A stretch of DNA of 64,000 nucleotides, taken from Flectonema sp. DT1601. Its lineage: Eukaryota; Euglenozoa; Diplonemea; Diplonemida; Diplonemidae. The stretch lies in NCBI GenBank assembly GCA_964019425.1, contig OZ025791.1, forward strand, positions 62,001 through 126,000, read 5' to 3'. Position numbers and translations under genes: made by a program. The notes under the pieces were generated by a model. It saw only the letters and a program-made list of their open reading frames with translations. It was not told where the DNA came from and made no database searches. Positions 10,446 to 22,581 of this stretch are shown here, one piece after another. Every line of letters begins with the position of its first letter. Position 1 is the stretch's first letter.

Positions 10446-11633
10446 TTAACGACAACAAACATGAAAAACACAAGCCGCAAACAGCTGCTGCGCAAGCCGA
10501 AACTTCCTTTTTTCTCCGCTACTCATGCCGGCAAACAAACCCAAGAAATTGACAATTTCAAAGGAGAGCAATACCAACAACAAAACAATCCAAAGAAGAA
10601 AAGAACAGGCATCGGAAAGCGCGGCGACAGCTTCAAACAAATACTTAATGTCAACTTTATTGACTACGGCTGCCGCCTCGACTTTCCATCCCCTGAAGAT
10701 GCGTTCCAAGTGTTTCTTGCTCTGATCAATCCGGTGATTGATGCAAAACAGCTTAACACTCTGGTCAGCAATCTCCGTACATGCAACCACTTTCCCGAAC
10801 CCCCCGCGAATCACCTCGGACGCAGACTTCAGATCTGCCTCGACCGAGCGATAAGCACCAATGGGTCCAGCAAAAAAAGAAAGGAAACATGCCTCCAGTT
10901 CGGAGCGAACGCTTCTCGAAAACAAGAGAAACCGATCAAACAGAGAAAGTACAGAGAACATGAAGTCAGCCGCTGAACTGGCTGCTTCATTCACCCAAGC
11001 CATTACGAGGTCAGCAAACCTGACACACTCGAGCTCAAGCGCACCCCAGACACCGTGCGTGATGTCGGAGAGTTCCGCTTCACAAGTGCGCACCACATCG
11101 AGAAGCTTCACCCGGGTTATCGCGAACCGGATCCCGAAGCACTTCACGAGTCTATCGGTGGCACTGTGATCGGAGCATTGGCTGCTCCTCATCAGCTCTT
11201 CGACGGCCACTCTGCTCGCGGAACCAAACGCCCTCCTCATCGTGTCACCCACACGGTGCGGAATACTTTTACCAACAGAGTGCGGCACGTCAGCATGACA
11301 CGCAGACTCGTTGACGTTGGTGTTGCCGTTGACGTTGGCGTTGGCTTTGGCGTTGGCTTTGGCGTTGGCGTTGGCGTTGGCGTTGGCGTTGGCGTTGTCG
11401 CTGGAGCTGGAGTTGGCGTCAGTGGAGGTGTTGTTGTCGATAATACAACACCACTTGTCGATAATAGTGGTGGTGGTGGTGGTGTTCGTCGTCGTCGTCG
11501 TTGTCGCAACAACTTCGGCGGGCTCTTCGAACATTCCCAGCATCAATCCAACTGGAGGCAAGTCAGGCAGACCGCATCCAAAGCAGAACACCGTCCACCA
11601 GAATACTCCCACAAATCCGATGATGGCAAACAT
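10446..11633 (-). CDS. Array protein, copy 3 (395 aa)
   Basis: Identical in layout to copy 2 but two residues shorter, because one GTTGGC hexamer is missing from the Asn-Ala stalk. Signal-like N-terminus, helical region and C-terminal membrane segment are unchanged. The same splice-acceptor-like tract precedes the ATG. Confidence 0.65.
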   Translation of the reverse strand: MFAIIGFVGVFWWTVFCFGCGLPDLPPVGLMLGMFEEPAEVVATTTTTTNTTTTTTIIDKWCCIIDNNTSTDANSSSSDNANANANANANAKANAKANANVNGNTNVNESACHADVPHSVGKSIPHRVGDTMRRAFGSASRVAVEELMRSSQCSDHSATDRLVKCFGIRFAITRVKLLDVVRTCEAELSDITHGVWGALELECVRFADLVMAWVNEAASSAADFMFSVLSLFDRFLLFSRSVRSELEACFLSFFAGPIGAYRSVEADLKSASEVIRGGFGKVVACTEIADQSVKLFCINHRIDQSKKHLERIFRGWKVEAAAVVNKVDIKYLFEAVAALSDACSFLLWIVLLLVLLSFEIVNFLGLFAGMSSGEKRKFRLAQQLFAACVFHVCCR

Positions 11634-14600
11634 TTTTTTGTGCTTTGTTTTGTCTTAAGCCTGATAGAAGGAAAGGAAGTAACATCATGCCAATCCAGCA
11701 ATAAAATATCAAGAGATCTGAACTTTGCTTTTACCACCAAAAGAGAGTACATTTCCAACTGAGAATCCTGAGGAATAATGAGGGCCCATTTGGGGATCAT
11801 GGAGAAGGCACACCGCGGTATATTATAAGAAGCTCACAAAAGAAGGTAACCTATCAGAATTGGTAGCCACAAATCAATAAGAACCATAAAACATATCAAA
11901 TAAATCATTCCATTCCCACGTCACTTATCGACTTGTGCGCGGCTGAAGGCGGGAAATATTGATATAACAAAACATACCACATAAAGCATTCCACTCCCAC
12001 GTCACTTATCGAACTTCACCACAAATCACAACACGAAGCAAGTTCAGTTCAATCAAGGAAAGGTGTAAAATCTTAAAAAGCAGATTTATGGTTAACAATC
12101 AATAAGAAATAGTTCCACACAGATCAAACATGCCCACCCCCCCGGGACACGCGACACACACAAACCAATGGGCACTCAAAAACGAAACACGTGCAAAAAT
12201 CACCAGCACTCAAACCACAATAAGAACTCATCAGAGTTAAACAACACGACACTTAATTCCAACACAAACACAACACAACTTCACCACAAATCACAACACG
12301 AAGAACAAGTTCAGTAAATTCAAGGAAGGCAAAAGAAATAGTTTCACAGAAACATCTGACACAGACACACGAGCACTCAAACTACACATATGAACACACA
12401 ACACACACACACAAAGAGTAATGAGAACTCGTCAGAGTTTCAACAAACAATACACAACACATACATGCATACACACACACCGAGAGGAGGTTCAGTGAAG
12501 CTTCTGCTCACCTCATCATAAGTTCAGCTCCTGTTAAAAAAAAATGAAAATATATACAAAAGTTACAAAATTGCAAACACCCTCTCATGTCACCATCACC
12601 GCAAAGCCCTCTCAACGATCCCTCCTTCCATCACACGGCAAGTGGTACCATTTTCCACTTAACTTACTCTCCCCTCTCCACCACATCACTTGTGACATGT
12701 CCTTTCTGATAATAAAAAGAAGAAAGAATGATTGCAAACAAACGAACAGAACAAACAACAAATTAATAGCCAAAAGTCAGCGGCAAAACCTTTCCCCCCC
12801 GACCCCGACACGCAAGGCGTATTTGTTTGTGCGTTCAGGGGAATCACCACACGGAAGGAATGCCATTCGCTAGACTTTAAAAGAAAGGTACGAAATCAAC
12901 GAAAAGAAAGTGTTTATAAAAATTATTTAAAAAAAAGAAAATAAAGAAATGTTGCGCCGGGAAGGTCATTTGGGGAATTCAATTGAAATGTGAAAGTGAA
13001 CTGATTACATTGCAAAACAATCGCGCGTTATTACAATACAGTACCTATACAAAAGTACAATATTATCATTATCATTGTTAGTTTTATTATTATTATTTCT
13101 CACCAGGGGGGCGTGACTCCTGCGTGAAGAAGGAAACACACAACCCCCCACTCCTGAAGACTTGTAACTGCCGTGAGGCCGTCATCACAACGACAACGAC
13201 AACCACAACGACAACGACGGCAGGCACGAAAAAAAAGAAGAAAAATGACAAGACAACAACAACAACCCACATGGGTGACGAATGAAAGCAGTACTGATCA
13301 CAGGATTTTACTTTTTCTAAATCGAAAATGTCAGAGAGAGAGAGACGATAAGTATATTGCTGCAAAAGATTGAATTTCATTTACCAAAATTAGAGATTTA
13401 ACCGCACACCACCACCACTACTATCATCATCATCATGATCATGATCTCAGATGGTGGCTCCTTCCTCAGTAATATGAACACGTCCTGAACATCAAAAACA
13501 GTTCACAGAGCAAGAAAACACTGCTTAGCAAAAATACCAATCAAATCACAGCAGCAGCAGCTGGCTCACTCGCATACATATTGCCATTCTCTCTCGTGCG
13601 TCTCCTCCTCTCTTCATTCACTTCCCCCATTTACCTGCCAACCTCCAATCCCGAGTAGCCTCCCACGACAAGTTTTGCCACGAGCGTTGCTATGTTGGGA
13701 AACCTAGCTCTCTGTGCGAGAAACCAGGAAATCCGCTGATAACTACACTCCGATGACCAACTGAGTGGGCGCTCAACTCGGATCATTGAGGCTGGTTCCG
13801 TCTCGGCGAGGAACTGCAGCTGCTGCGTGAGTCGAGTTGGTCAGCTTTTGCTAAAACTCACCAAGGAACAGGAAGTGAGAATCGAGTTGGTAAATGTTGT
13901 TGTTGTTTTTGTTGTGGTAGTTTTTACGGGATACTCGGCAACTGCCGCAAGAGTATCCCTATGATCGAGGAGCAGCACAAACAAAACCAGGGTGAAATTG
14001 TTTTTCTTTTTTTCCTCTCTCTCTCTCTCAATACGTAAAAGGTCAGTTTTGTTTTCTTTGCATTGTCTCTCTCTCTCTCTCTCTCTGTATCTCTCGTTCC
14101 GTCTCTCTCGCAGTAAAAACAAAAAAAAGGGTGAAAATCAGCAAAACTGGTTTTCCTTTTTCCCAGCCTCTCAAAAGACCAGAGCACTTGCCACCGCGAG
14201 AGAGTGAGAGAAAAGAGAAGGGGAAAAAAAAAAAGGAAGACAGCAGACTGGACCATCACATCCACAACATCAACGAGAACAACATTGGAGCGGGGGGATC
14301 GGCAGCGTGTGCCTTCCCTCCCGCGGAAACAAATAAAGAAAGGTATCCAAAACAAAGTAAAGAATGGTACACAAAACAAATAAAGAAAGGTATCCAAAAC
14401 AAAGTAAAGAATGGTACACAAAACAAATAAAGAAAGGTATATAAAACAAAGTTAAGAAAGGTACACAAAACAAATAAAGAATGGTATACAAAGCAAATAA
14501 AGAAAGGTATATAAAACAAAGTTAAGAAAGGTATACAAAACAAATAAAGAAAGGTATATAAAACAAATAAAGAAAGGTATACAAAACAAATAAAGAATGG

Positions 14601-16234
14601 TATACAAAACAAATAAAGAAAGGTATACAAAACAAATAAAGAAAGGTATATAAAGCAAAGTTAAGAAAGGTATACAAAACAAAGTAAAGAAAGGTATACA
14701 ATCTCCTCATGGGTGAATGCCAGAGAGAGAGAGCCTTTGCAGGTCGTCTCTCCAGACTTGCACTGCCAAGAGAAAATAAACGTTTTTTCCGCGACTGGTA
14801 CCGAGGGATGGGATCTTTTTTGTTTTTTAAATTTTTTAAGGTTTTTTTATTTTTATTTTTTGTTAAATTGAAAAGAAGAAATGAAAAATTGGACACAAAA
14901 ACTCCACAATCTCAAAGCAAATCAAGAAAATAATAATATTCTCTCTTTTCAGCCTTTTGTTGTTCGTCGAAGTGAAGAGCCAGAGCATCGGAGTTGCAAC
15001 TTCCGGGTTCCGGTTTTCCTTCTTTCAGTGCGTTTATTAGTTTTCGTGTGCCAGCAAAAAAAAAAAAAAATAAAATAAAATAAAATAAAATCCGACACAA
15101 TTCTCCAAAAGACCATTCACATTTCGCCCCCGTGTTGTTAAAGAAAATTTCTTGTTGTTGGTTATGAGAAAAATGAAAATGAAAATGTCTATCGGCCGAG
15201 AGAGTAGTTGTACTCTCTCGCTCGACGACAAGACAACAACAACAACAACGACAACGACAACGACAACAACTTACTAACCCAGATGTGAATGGCCCGTACT
15301 TTCTACTACTACTTGTCGGGGGAAAAAAAAAAAGAAAAGAGAAGTTCGTGTAAAGGAAATCCATCTCACCTACCTTAATTCACAAAAGCAGCAATGCAAT
15401 TGCAGCTGTCAGAAATGAAGAAGCGGCATCTAAAAACTAGAAAACAACTAAAAAAAAAAAAGACAGAACCATTTTTCTTTGAACTTCAAACGAAAAAAAA
15501 ACATGGCTGTCTCTCTCTCTCTCTCTCTCCACTCATGGCAGAGTTAGTTAATTGTCTTCAAAGTTTAATACGGTATTTTTCTTCATAACAGGAAGGAAAA
15601 CAAGGAGGAGGATAGATGAAAAAAATGAAAGGAGGAAAAAAAAAAAAAAAAAAAAAGAAAAGTGTGCGGTACATTCTTTTTGTTTTGAATTTTTTTTTTT
15701 TTTTTTTTTTTGTTGGAGTCGATCGTTTTTGTTTCTTTTTTTTTTTTTGAATAATTATACGCACATATTAATTGGGTTAAAGGGAAGTTGGTACAAAGGT
15801 CGCTTATTATTATTATTTTTTTTTTTTTTTTAGTTTTGGTTTTGGTTTTGGTTTTGCTTTTGCTTTTGGTTTTGCTTTTTTTTTTGTTGGGCTGCTGTTT
15901 TTTTCAAACAACAACAGAATTCATTTAACGACAACAAACATGAAAAACACAAGCCGCAAACAGCTGCTGCGCAAGCCGAAACTTCCTTTTTTCTCCGCTA
16001 CTCATGCCGGCAAACAAACCCAAGAAATTGACAATTTCAAAGGAGAGCAATACCAACAACAAAACAATCCAAAGAAGAAAAGAACAGGCATCGGAAAGCG
16101 CGGCGACAGCTTCAAACAAATACTTAATGTCAACTTTATTGACTACGGCTGCCGCCTCGACTTTCCATCCCCTGAAGATGCGTTCCAAGTGTTTCTTGCT
16201 CTGATCAATCCGGTGATTGATGCAAAACAGCTTA
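10756..16234. repeat. Array unit 3 (long-minisatellite type)
   Basis: The minisatellite is expanded to about 16 motifs (14327-14700), which explains most of the greater unit length. This expanded arrangement is shared with units 4 and 5. Confidence 0.95.
14327..14700. repeat. 23 bp minisatellite, unit 3
   Basis: About 16 motifs. The 5' part contains an internal duplication of the TATCCA/TACACA motif pair that units 1 and 2 lack. Confidence 0.95.
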
Positions 16235-17100
16235 ACACTCTGGTCAGCAATCTCCGTACATGCAACCACTTTCCCGAACCCCCCGCGAATCACCTCGGAC
16301 GCAGACTTCAGATCTGCCTCGACCGAGCGATAAGCACCAATGGGTCCAGCAAAAAAAGAAAGGAAACATGCCTCCAGTTCGGAGCGAACGCTTCTCGAAA
16401 ACAAGAGAAACCGATCAAACAGAGAAAGTACAGAGAACATGAAGTCAGCCGCTGAACTGGCTGCTTCATTCACCCAAGCCATTACGAGGTCAGCAAACCT
16501 GACACACTCGAGCTCAAGCGCACCCCAGACACCGTGCGTGATGTCGGAGAGTTCCGCTTCACAAGTGCGCACCACATCGAGAAGCTTCACCCGGGTTATC
16601 GCGAACCGGATCCCGAAGCACTTCACGAGTCTATCGGTGGCACTGTGATCGGAGCATTGGCTGCTCCTCATCAGCTCTTCGACGGCCACTCTGCTCGCGG
16701 AACCAAACGCCCTCCTCATCGTGTCACCCACACGGTGCGGAATACTTTTACCAACAGAGTGCGGCACGTCAGCATGACACGCAGACTCGTTGACGTTGGT
16801 GTTGCCGTTGACGTTGGCGTTGGCTTTGGCGTTGGCTTTGGCGTTGGCGTTGGCGTTGGCGTTGTCGCTGGAGCTGGAGTTGGCGTCAGTGGAGGTGTTG
16901 TTGTCGATAATACAACACCACTTGTCGATAATAGTGGTGGTGGTGGTGGTGTTCGTCGTCGTCGTCGTTGTCGCAACAACTTCGGCGGGCTCTTCGAACA
17001 TTCCCAGCATCAATCCAACTGGAGGCAAGTCAGGCAGACCGCATCCAAAGCAGAACACCGTCCACCAGAATACTCCCACAAATCCGATGATGGCAAACAT
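15925..17100 (-). CDS. Array protein, copy 4 (391 aa)
   Basis: Six residues shorter than copy 2, entirely through loss of hexamers in the Asn-Ala stalk. No other residue difference was noticed. Confidence 0.65.
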   Translation of the reverse strand: MFAIIGFVGVFWWTVFCFGCGLPDLPPVGLMLGMFEEPAEVVATTTTTTNTTTTTTIIDKWCCIIDNNTSTDANSSSSDNANANANAKANAKANANVNGNTNVNESACHADVPHSVGKSIPHRVGDTMRRAFGSASRVAVEELMRSSQCSDHSATDRLVKCFGIRFAITRVKLLDVVRTCEAELSDITHGVWGALELECVRFADLVMAWVNEAASSAADFMFSVLSLFDRFLLFSRSVRSELEACFLSFFAGPIGAYRSVEADLKSASEVIRGGFGKVVACTEIADQSVKLFCINHRIDQSKKHLERIFRGWKVEAAAVVNKVDIKYLFEAVAALSDACSFLLWIVLLLVLLSFEIVNFLGLFAGMSSGEKRKFRLAQQLFAACVFHVCCR

Positions 17101-20100
17101 TTTTTTGTGCTTTGTTTTGTCTTAAGCCTGATAGAAGGAAAGGAAGTAACATCATGCCAATCCAGCAATAAAATATCAAGAGATCTGAACTTTGCTTTTA
17201 CCACCAAAAGAGAGTACATTTCCAACTGAGAATCCTGAGGAATAATGAGGGCCCATTTGGGGATCATGGAGAAGGCACACCGCGGTATATTATAAGAAGC
17301 TCACAAAAGAAGGTAACCTATCAGAATTGGTAGCCACAAATCAATAAGAACCATAAAACATATCAAATAAATCATTCCATTCCCACGTCACTTATCGACT
17401 TGTGCGCGGCTGAAGGCGGGAAATATTGATATAACAAAACATACCACATAAAGCATTCCACTCCCACGTCACTTATCGAACTTCACCACAAATCACAACA
17501 CGAAGCAAGTTCAGTTCAATCAAGGAAAGGTGTAAAATCTTAAAAAGCAGATTTATGGTTAACAATCAATAAGAAATAGTTCCACACAGATCAAACATGC
17601 CCACCCCCCCGGGACACGCGACACACACAAACCAATGGGCACTCAAAAACGAAACACGTGCAAAAATCACCAGCACTCAAACCACAATAAGAACTCATCA
17701 GAGTTAAACAACACGACACTTAATTCCAACACAAACACAACACAACTTCACCACAAATCACAACACGAAGAACAAGTTCAGTAAATTCAAGGAAGGCAAA
17801 AGAAATAGTTTCACAGAAACATCTGACACAGACACACGAGCACTCAAACTACACATATGAACACACAACACACACACACAAAGAGTAATGAGAACTCGTC
17901 AGAGTTTCAACAAACAATACACAACACATACATGCATACACACACACCGAGAGGAGGTTCAGTGAAGCTTCTGCTCACCTCATCATAAGTTCAGCTCCTG
18001 TTAAAAAAAAATGAAAATATATACAAAAGTTACAAAATTGCAAACACCCTCTCATGTCACCATCACCGCAAAGCCCTCTCAACGATCCCTCCTTCCATCA
18101 CACGGCAAGTGGTACCATTTTCCACTTAACTTACTCTCCCCTCTCCACCACATCACTTGTGACATGTCCTTTCTGATAATAAAAAGAAGAAAGAATGATT
18201 GCAAACAAACGAACAGAACAAACAACAAATTAATAGCCAAAAGTCAGCGGCAAAACCTTTCCCCCCCGACCCCGACACGCAAGGCGTATTTGTTTGTGCG
18301 TTCAGGGGAATCACCACACGGAAGGAATGCCATTCGCTAGACTTTAAAAGAAAGGTACGAAATCAACGAAAAGAAAGTGTTTATAAAAATTATTTAAAAA
18401 AAAGAAAATAAAGAAATGTTGCGCCGGGAAGGTCATTTGGGGAATTCAATTGAAATGTGAAAGTGAACTGATTACATTGCAAAACAATCGCGCGTTATTA
18501 CAATACAGTACCTATACAAAAGTACAATATTATCATTATCATTGTTAGTTTTATTATTATTATTTCTCACCAGGGGGGCGTGACTCCTGCGTGAAGAAGG
18601 AAACACACAACCCCCCACTCCTGAAGACTTGTAACTGCCGTGAGGCCGTCATCACAACGACAACGACAACCACAACGACAACGACGGCAGGCACGAAAAA
18701 AAAGAAGAAAAATGACAAGACAACAACAACAACCCACATGGGTGACGAATGAAAGCAGTACTGATCACAGGATTTTACTTTTTCTAAATCGAAAATGTCA
18801 GAGAGAGAGAGACGATAAGTATATTGCTGCAAAAGATTGAATTTCATTTACCAAAATTAGAGATTTAACCGCACACCACCACCACTACTATCATCATCAT
18901 CATGATCATGATCTCAGATGGTGGCTCCTTCCTCAGTAATATGAACACGTCCTGAACATCAAAAACAGTTCACAGAGCAAGAAAACACTGCTTAGCAAAA
19001 ATACCAATCAAATCACAGCAGCAGCAGCTGGCTCACTCGCATACATATTGCCATTCTCTCTCGTGCGTCTCCTCCTCTCTTCATTCACTTCCCCCATTTA
19101 CCTGCCAACCTCCAATCCCGAGTAGCCTCCCACGACAAGTTTTGCCACGAGCGTTGCTATGTTGGGAAACCTAGCTCTCTGTGCGAGAAACCAGGAAATC
19201 CGCTGATAACTACACTCCGATGACCAACTGAGTGGGCGCTCAACTCGGATCATTGAGGCTGGTTCCGTCTCGGCGAGGAACTGCAGCTGCTGCGTGAGTC
19301 GAGTTGGTCAGCTTTTGCTAAAACTCACCAAGGAACAGGAAGTGAGAATCGAGTTGGTAAATGTTGTTGTTGTTTTTGTTGTGGTAGTTTTTACGGGATA
19401 CTCGGCAACTGCCGCAAGAGTATCCCTATGATCGAGGAGCAGCACAAACAAAACCAGGGTGAAATTGTTTTTCTTTTTTTCCTCTCTCTCTCTCTCAATA
19501 CGTAAAAGGTCAGTTTTGTTTTCTTTGCATTGTCTCTCTCTCTCTCTCTCTCTGTATCTCTCGTTCCGTCTCTCTCGCAGTAAAAACAAAAAAAAGGGTG
19601 AAAATCAGCAAAACTGGTTTTCCTTTTTCCCAGCCTCTCAAAAGACCAGAGCACTTGCCACCGCGAGAGAGTGAGAGAAAAGAGAAGGGGAAAAAAAAAA
19701 AGGAAGACAGCAGACTGGACCATCACATCCACAACATCAATGAGAACAACATTGGAGCGGGGGGATCGGCAGCGTGTGCCTTCCCTCCCGCGGAAACAAA
19801 TAAAGAAAGGTATCCAAAACAAAGTAAAGAATGGTACACAAAACAAATAAAGAAAGGTATCCAAAACAAAGTAAAGAATGGTACACAAAACAAATAAAGA
19901 AAGGTATATAAAACAAAGTTAAGAAAGGTACACAAAACAAATAAAGAATGGTATACAAAGCAAATAAAGAAAGGTATATAAAACAAAGTTAAGAAAGGTA
20001 TACAAAACAAATAAAGAAAGGTATATAAAACAAATAAAGAAAGGTATACAAAACAAATAAAGAATGGTATACAAAATAAATAAAGAAAGGTATACAAAAC

Positions 20101-21703
20101 AAATAAAGAAAGGTATATAAAGCAAAGTTAAGAAAGGTATACAAAACAAAGTAAAGAAAGGTATACAATCTCCTCATGGGTGAATGCCAGAGAGAGAGAG
20201 CCTTTGCAGGTCGTCTCTCCAGACTTGCACTGCCAAGAGAAAATAAACGTTTTTTCCGCGACTGGTACCGAGGGATGGGATCTTTTTTGTTTTTTAAATT
20301 TTTTAAGGTTTTTTTATTTTTATTTTTTGTTAAATTGAAAAGAAGAAATGAAAAATTGGACACAAAAACTCCACAATCTCAAAGCAAATCAAGAAAATAA
20401 TAATATTCTCTCTTTTCAGCCTTTTGTTGTTCGTCGAAGTGAAGAGCCAGAGCATCGGAGTTGCAACTTCCGGGTTCCGGTTTTCCTTCTTTCAGTGCGT
20501 TTATTAGTTTTCGTGTGCCAGCAAAAAAAAAAAAAAATAAAATAAAATAAAATAAAATCCGACACAATTCTCCAAAAGACCATTCACATTTCGCCCCCGT
20601 GTTGTTAAAGAAAATTTCTTGTTGTTGGTTATGAGAAAAATGAAAATGAAAATGTCTATCGGCCGAGAGAGTAGTTGTACTCTCTCGCTCGACGACAAGA
20701 CAACAACAACAACAACGACAACGACAACGACAACAACTTACTAACCCAGATGTGAATGGCCCGTACTTTCTACTACTACTTGTCGGGGGAAAAAAAAAAA
20801 GAAAAGAGAAGTTCGTGTAAAGGAAATCCATCTCACCTACCTTAATTCACAAAAGCAGCAATGCAATTGCAGCTGTCAGAAATGAAGAAGCGGCATCTAA
20901 AAACTAGAAAACAACTAAAAAAAAAAAAGACAGAACCATTTTTCTTTGAACTTCAAACGAAAAAAAAACATGGCTGTCTCTCTCTCTCTCTCTCTCCACT
21001 CATGGCAGAGTTAGTTAATTGTCTTCAAAGTTTAATACGGTATTTTTCTTCATAACAGGAAGGAAAACAAGGAGGAGGATAGATGAAAAAAATGAAAGGA
21101 GGAAAAAAAAAAAAAAAAAAAAAAAGAAAAGTGTGCGGTACATTCTTTTTGTTTTGAATTTTTTTTTTTTTTTTTTTTTTGTTGGAGTCGATCGTTTTTG
21201 TTTCTTTTTTTTTTTTTGAATAATTATACGCACATATTAATTGGGTTAAAGGGAAGTTGGTACAAAGGTCGCTTATTATTATTATTTTTTTTTTTTTTTT
21301 AGTTTTGGTTTTGGTTTTGGTTTTGGTTTTGCTTTTGGTTTTGCTTTTTTTTTTGTTGGGCTGCTGTTTTTTTCAAACAACAACAGAATTCATTTAACGA
21401 CAACAAACATGAAAAACACAAGCCGCAAACAGCTGCTGCGCAAGCCGAAACTTCCTTTTTTCTCCGCTACTCATGCCGGCAAACAAACCCAAGAAATTGA
21501 CAATTTCAAAGGAGAGCAATACCAACAACAAAACAATCCAAAGAAGAAAAGAACAGGCATCGGAAAGCGCGGCGACAGCTTCAAACAAATACTTAATGTC
21601 AACTTTATTGACTACGGCTGCCGCCTCGACTTTCCATCCCCTGAAGATGCGTTCCAAGTGTTTCTTGCTCTGATCAATCCGGTGATTGATGCAAAACAGC
21701 TTA
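16235..21703. repeat. Array unit 4 (long-minisatellite type)
   Basis: Shares the expanded minisatellite with units 3 and 5. Near 21,330 the TTTTGG/TTTTGC tract has one variant repeat, and a private C-to-T change lies at about 19,741. Confidence 0.95.
19794..20167. repeat. 23 bp minisatellite, unit 4
   Basis: Same length and motif order as unit 3, with a single private change in one motif (AAATAAATAAAG). Confidence 0.95.
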
Positions 21704-22581
21704 ACACTCTGGTCAGCAATCTCCGTACATGCAACCACTTTCCCGAACCCCCCGCGAATCACCTCGGACGCAGACTTCAGATCTGCCTCGACCGAGCGAT
21801 AAGCACCAATGGGTCCAGCAAAAAAAGAAAGGAAACATGCCTCCAGTTCGGAGCGAACGCTTCTCGAAAACAAGAGAAACCGATCAAACAGAGAAAGTAC
21901 AGAGAACATGAAGTCAGCCGCTGAACTGGCTGCTTCATTCACCCAAGCCATTACGAGGTCAGCAAACCTGACACACTCGAGCTCAAGCGCACCCCAGACA
22001 CCGTGCGTGATGTCGGAGAGTTCCGCTTCACAAGTGCGCACCACATCGAGAAGCTTCACCCGGGTTATCGCGAACCGGATCCCGAAGCACTTCACGAGTC
22101 TATCGGTGGCACTGTGATCGGAGCATTGGCTGCTCCTCATCAGCTCTTCGACGGCCACTCTGCTCGCGGAACCAAACGCCCTCCTCATCGTGTCACCCAC
22201 ACGGTGCGGAATACTTTTACCAACAGAGTGCGGCACGTCAGCATGACACGCAGACTCGTTGACGTTGGTGTTGCCGTTGACGTTGGCGTTGGCTTTGGCG
22301 TTGGCTTTGGCGTTGGCTTTGGCGTTGGCGTTGGCGTTGGCGTTGTCGCTGGAGCTGGAGTTGGCGTCAGTGGAGGTGTTGTTGTCGATAATACAACACC
22401 ACTTGTCGATAATAGTGGTGGTGGTGGTGGTGTTCGTCGTCGTCGTCGTTGTCGCAACAACTTCGGCGGGCTCTTCGAACATTCCCAGCATCAATCCAAC
22501 TGGAGGCAAGTCAGGCAGACCGCATCCAAAGCAGAACACCGTCCACCAGAATACTCCCACAAATCCGATGATGGCAAACAT
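21394..22581 (-). CDS. Array protein, copy 5 (395 aa)
   Basis: Same length as copy 3, but the stalk has a different internal pattern with one additional Lys-containing NAKA repeat. Equal length was therefore reached by a different repeat history. Confidence 0.65.
   Translation of the reverse strand: MFAIIGFVGVFWWTVFCFGCGLPDLPPVGLMLGMFEEPAEVVATTTTTTNTTTTTTIIDKWCCIIDNNTSTDANSSSSDNANANANAKANAKANAKANANVNGNTNVNESACHADVPHSVGKSIPHRVGDTMRRAFGSASRVAVEELMRSSQCSDHSATDRLVKCFGIRFAITRVKLLDVVRTCEAELSDITHGVWGALELECVRFADLVMAWVNEAASSAADFMFSVLSLFDRFLLFSRSVRSELEACFLSFFAGPIGAYRSVEADLKSASEVIRGGFGKVVACTEIADQSVKLFCINHRIDQSKKHLERIFRGWKVEAAAVVNKVDIKYLFEAVAALSDACSFLLWIVLLLVLLSFEIVNFLGLFAGMSSGEKRKFRLAQQLFAACVFHVCCR

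Larger units (their letters stand above)
5367..10755. repeat. Array unit 2 (short-minisatellite type)
   Basis: Nearly identical to unit 1, with one extra minisatellite motif (8942-9220). It differs at two linked sites (C at 9644 and at 9828), a combination otherwise seen only in unit 5. Confidence 0.95.
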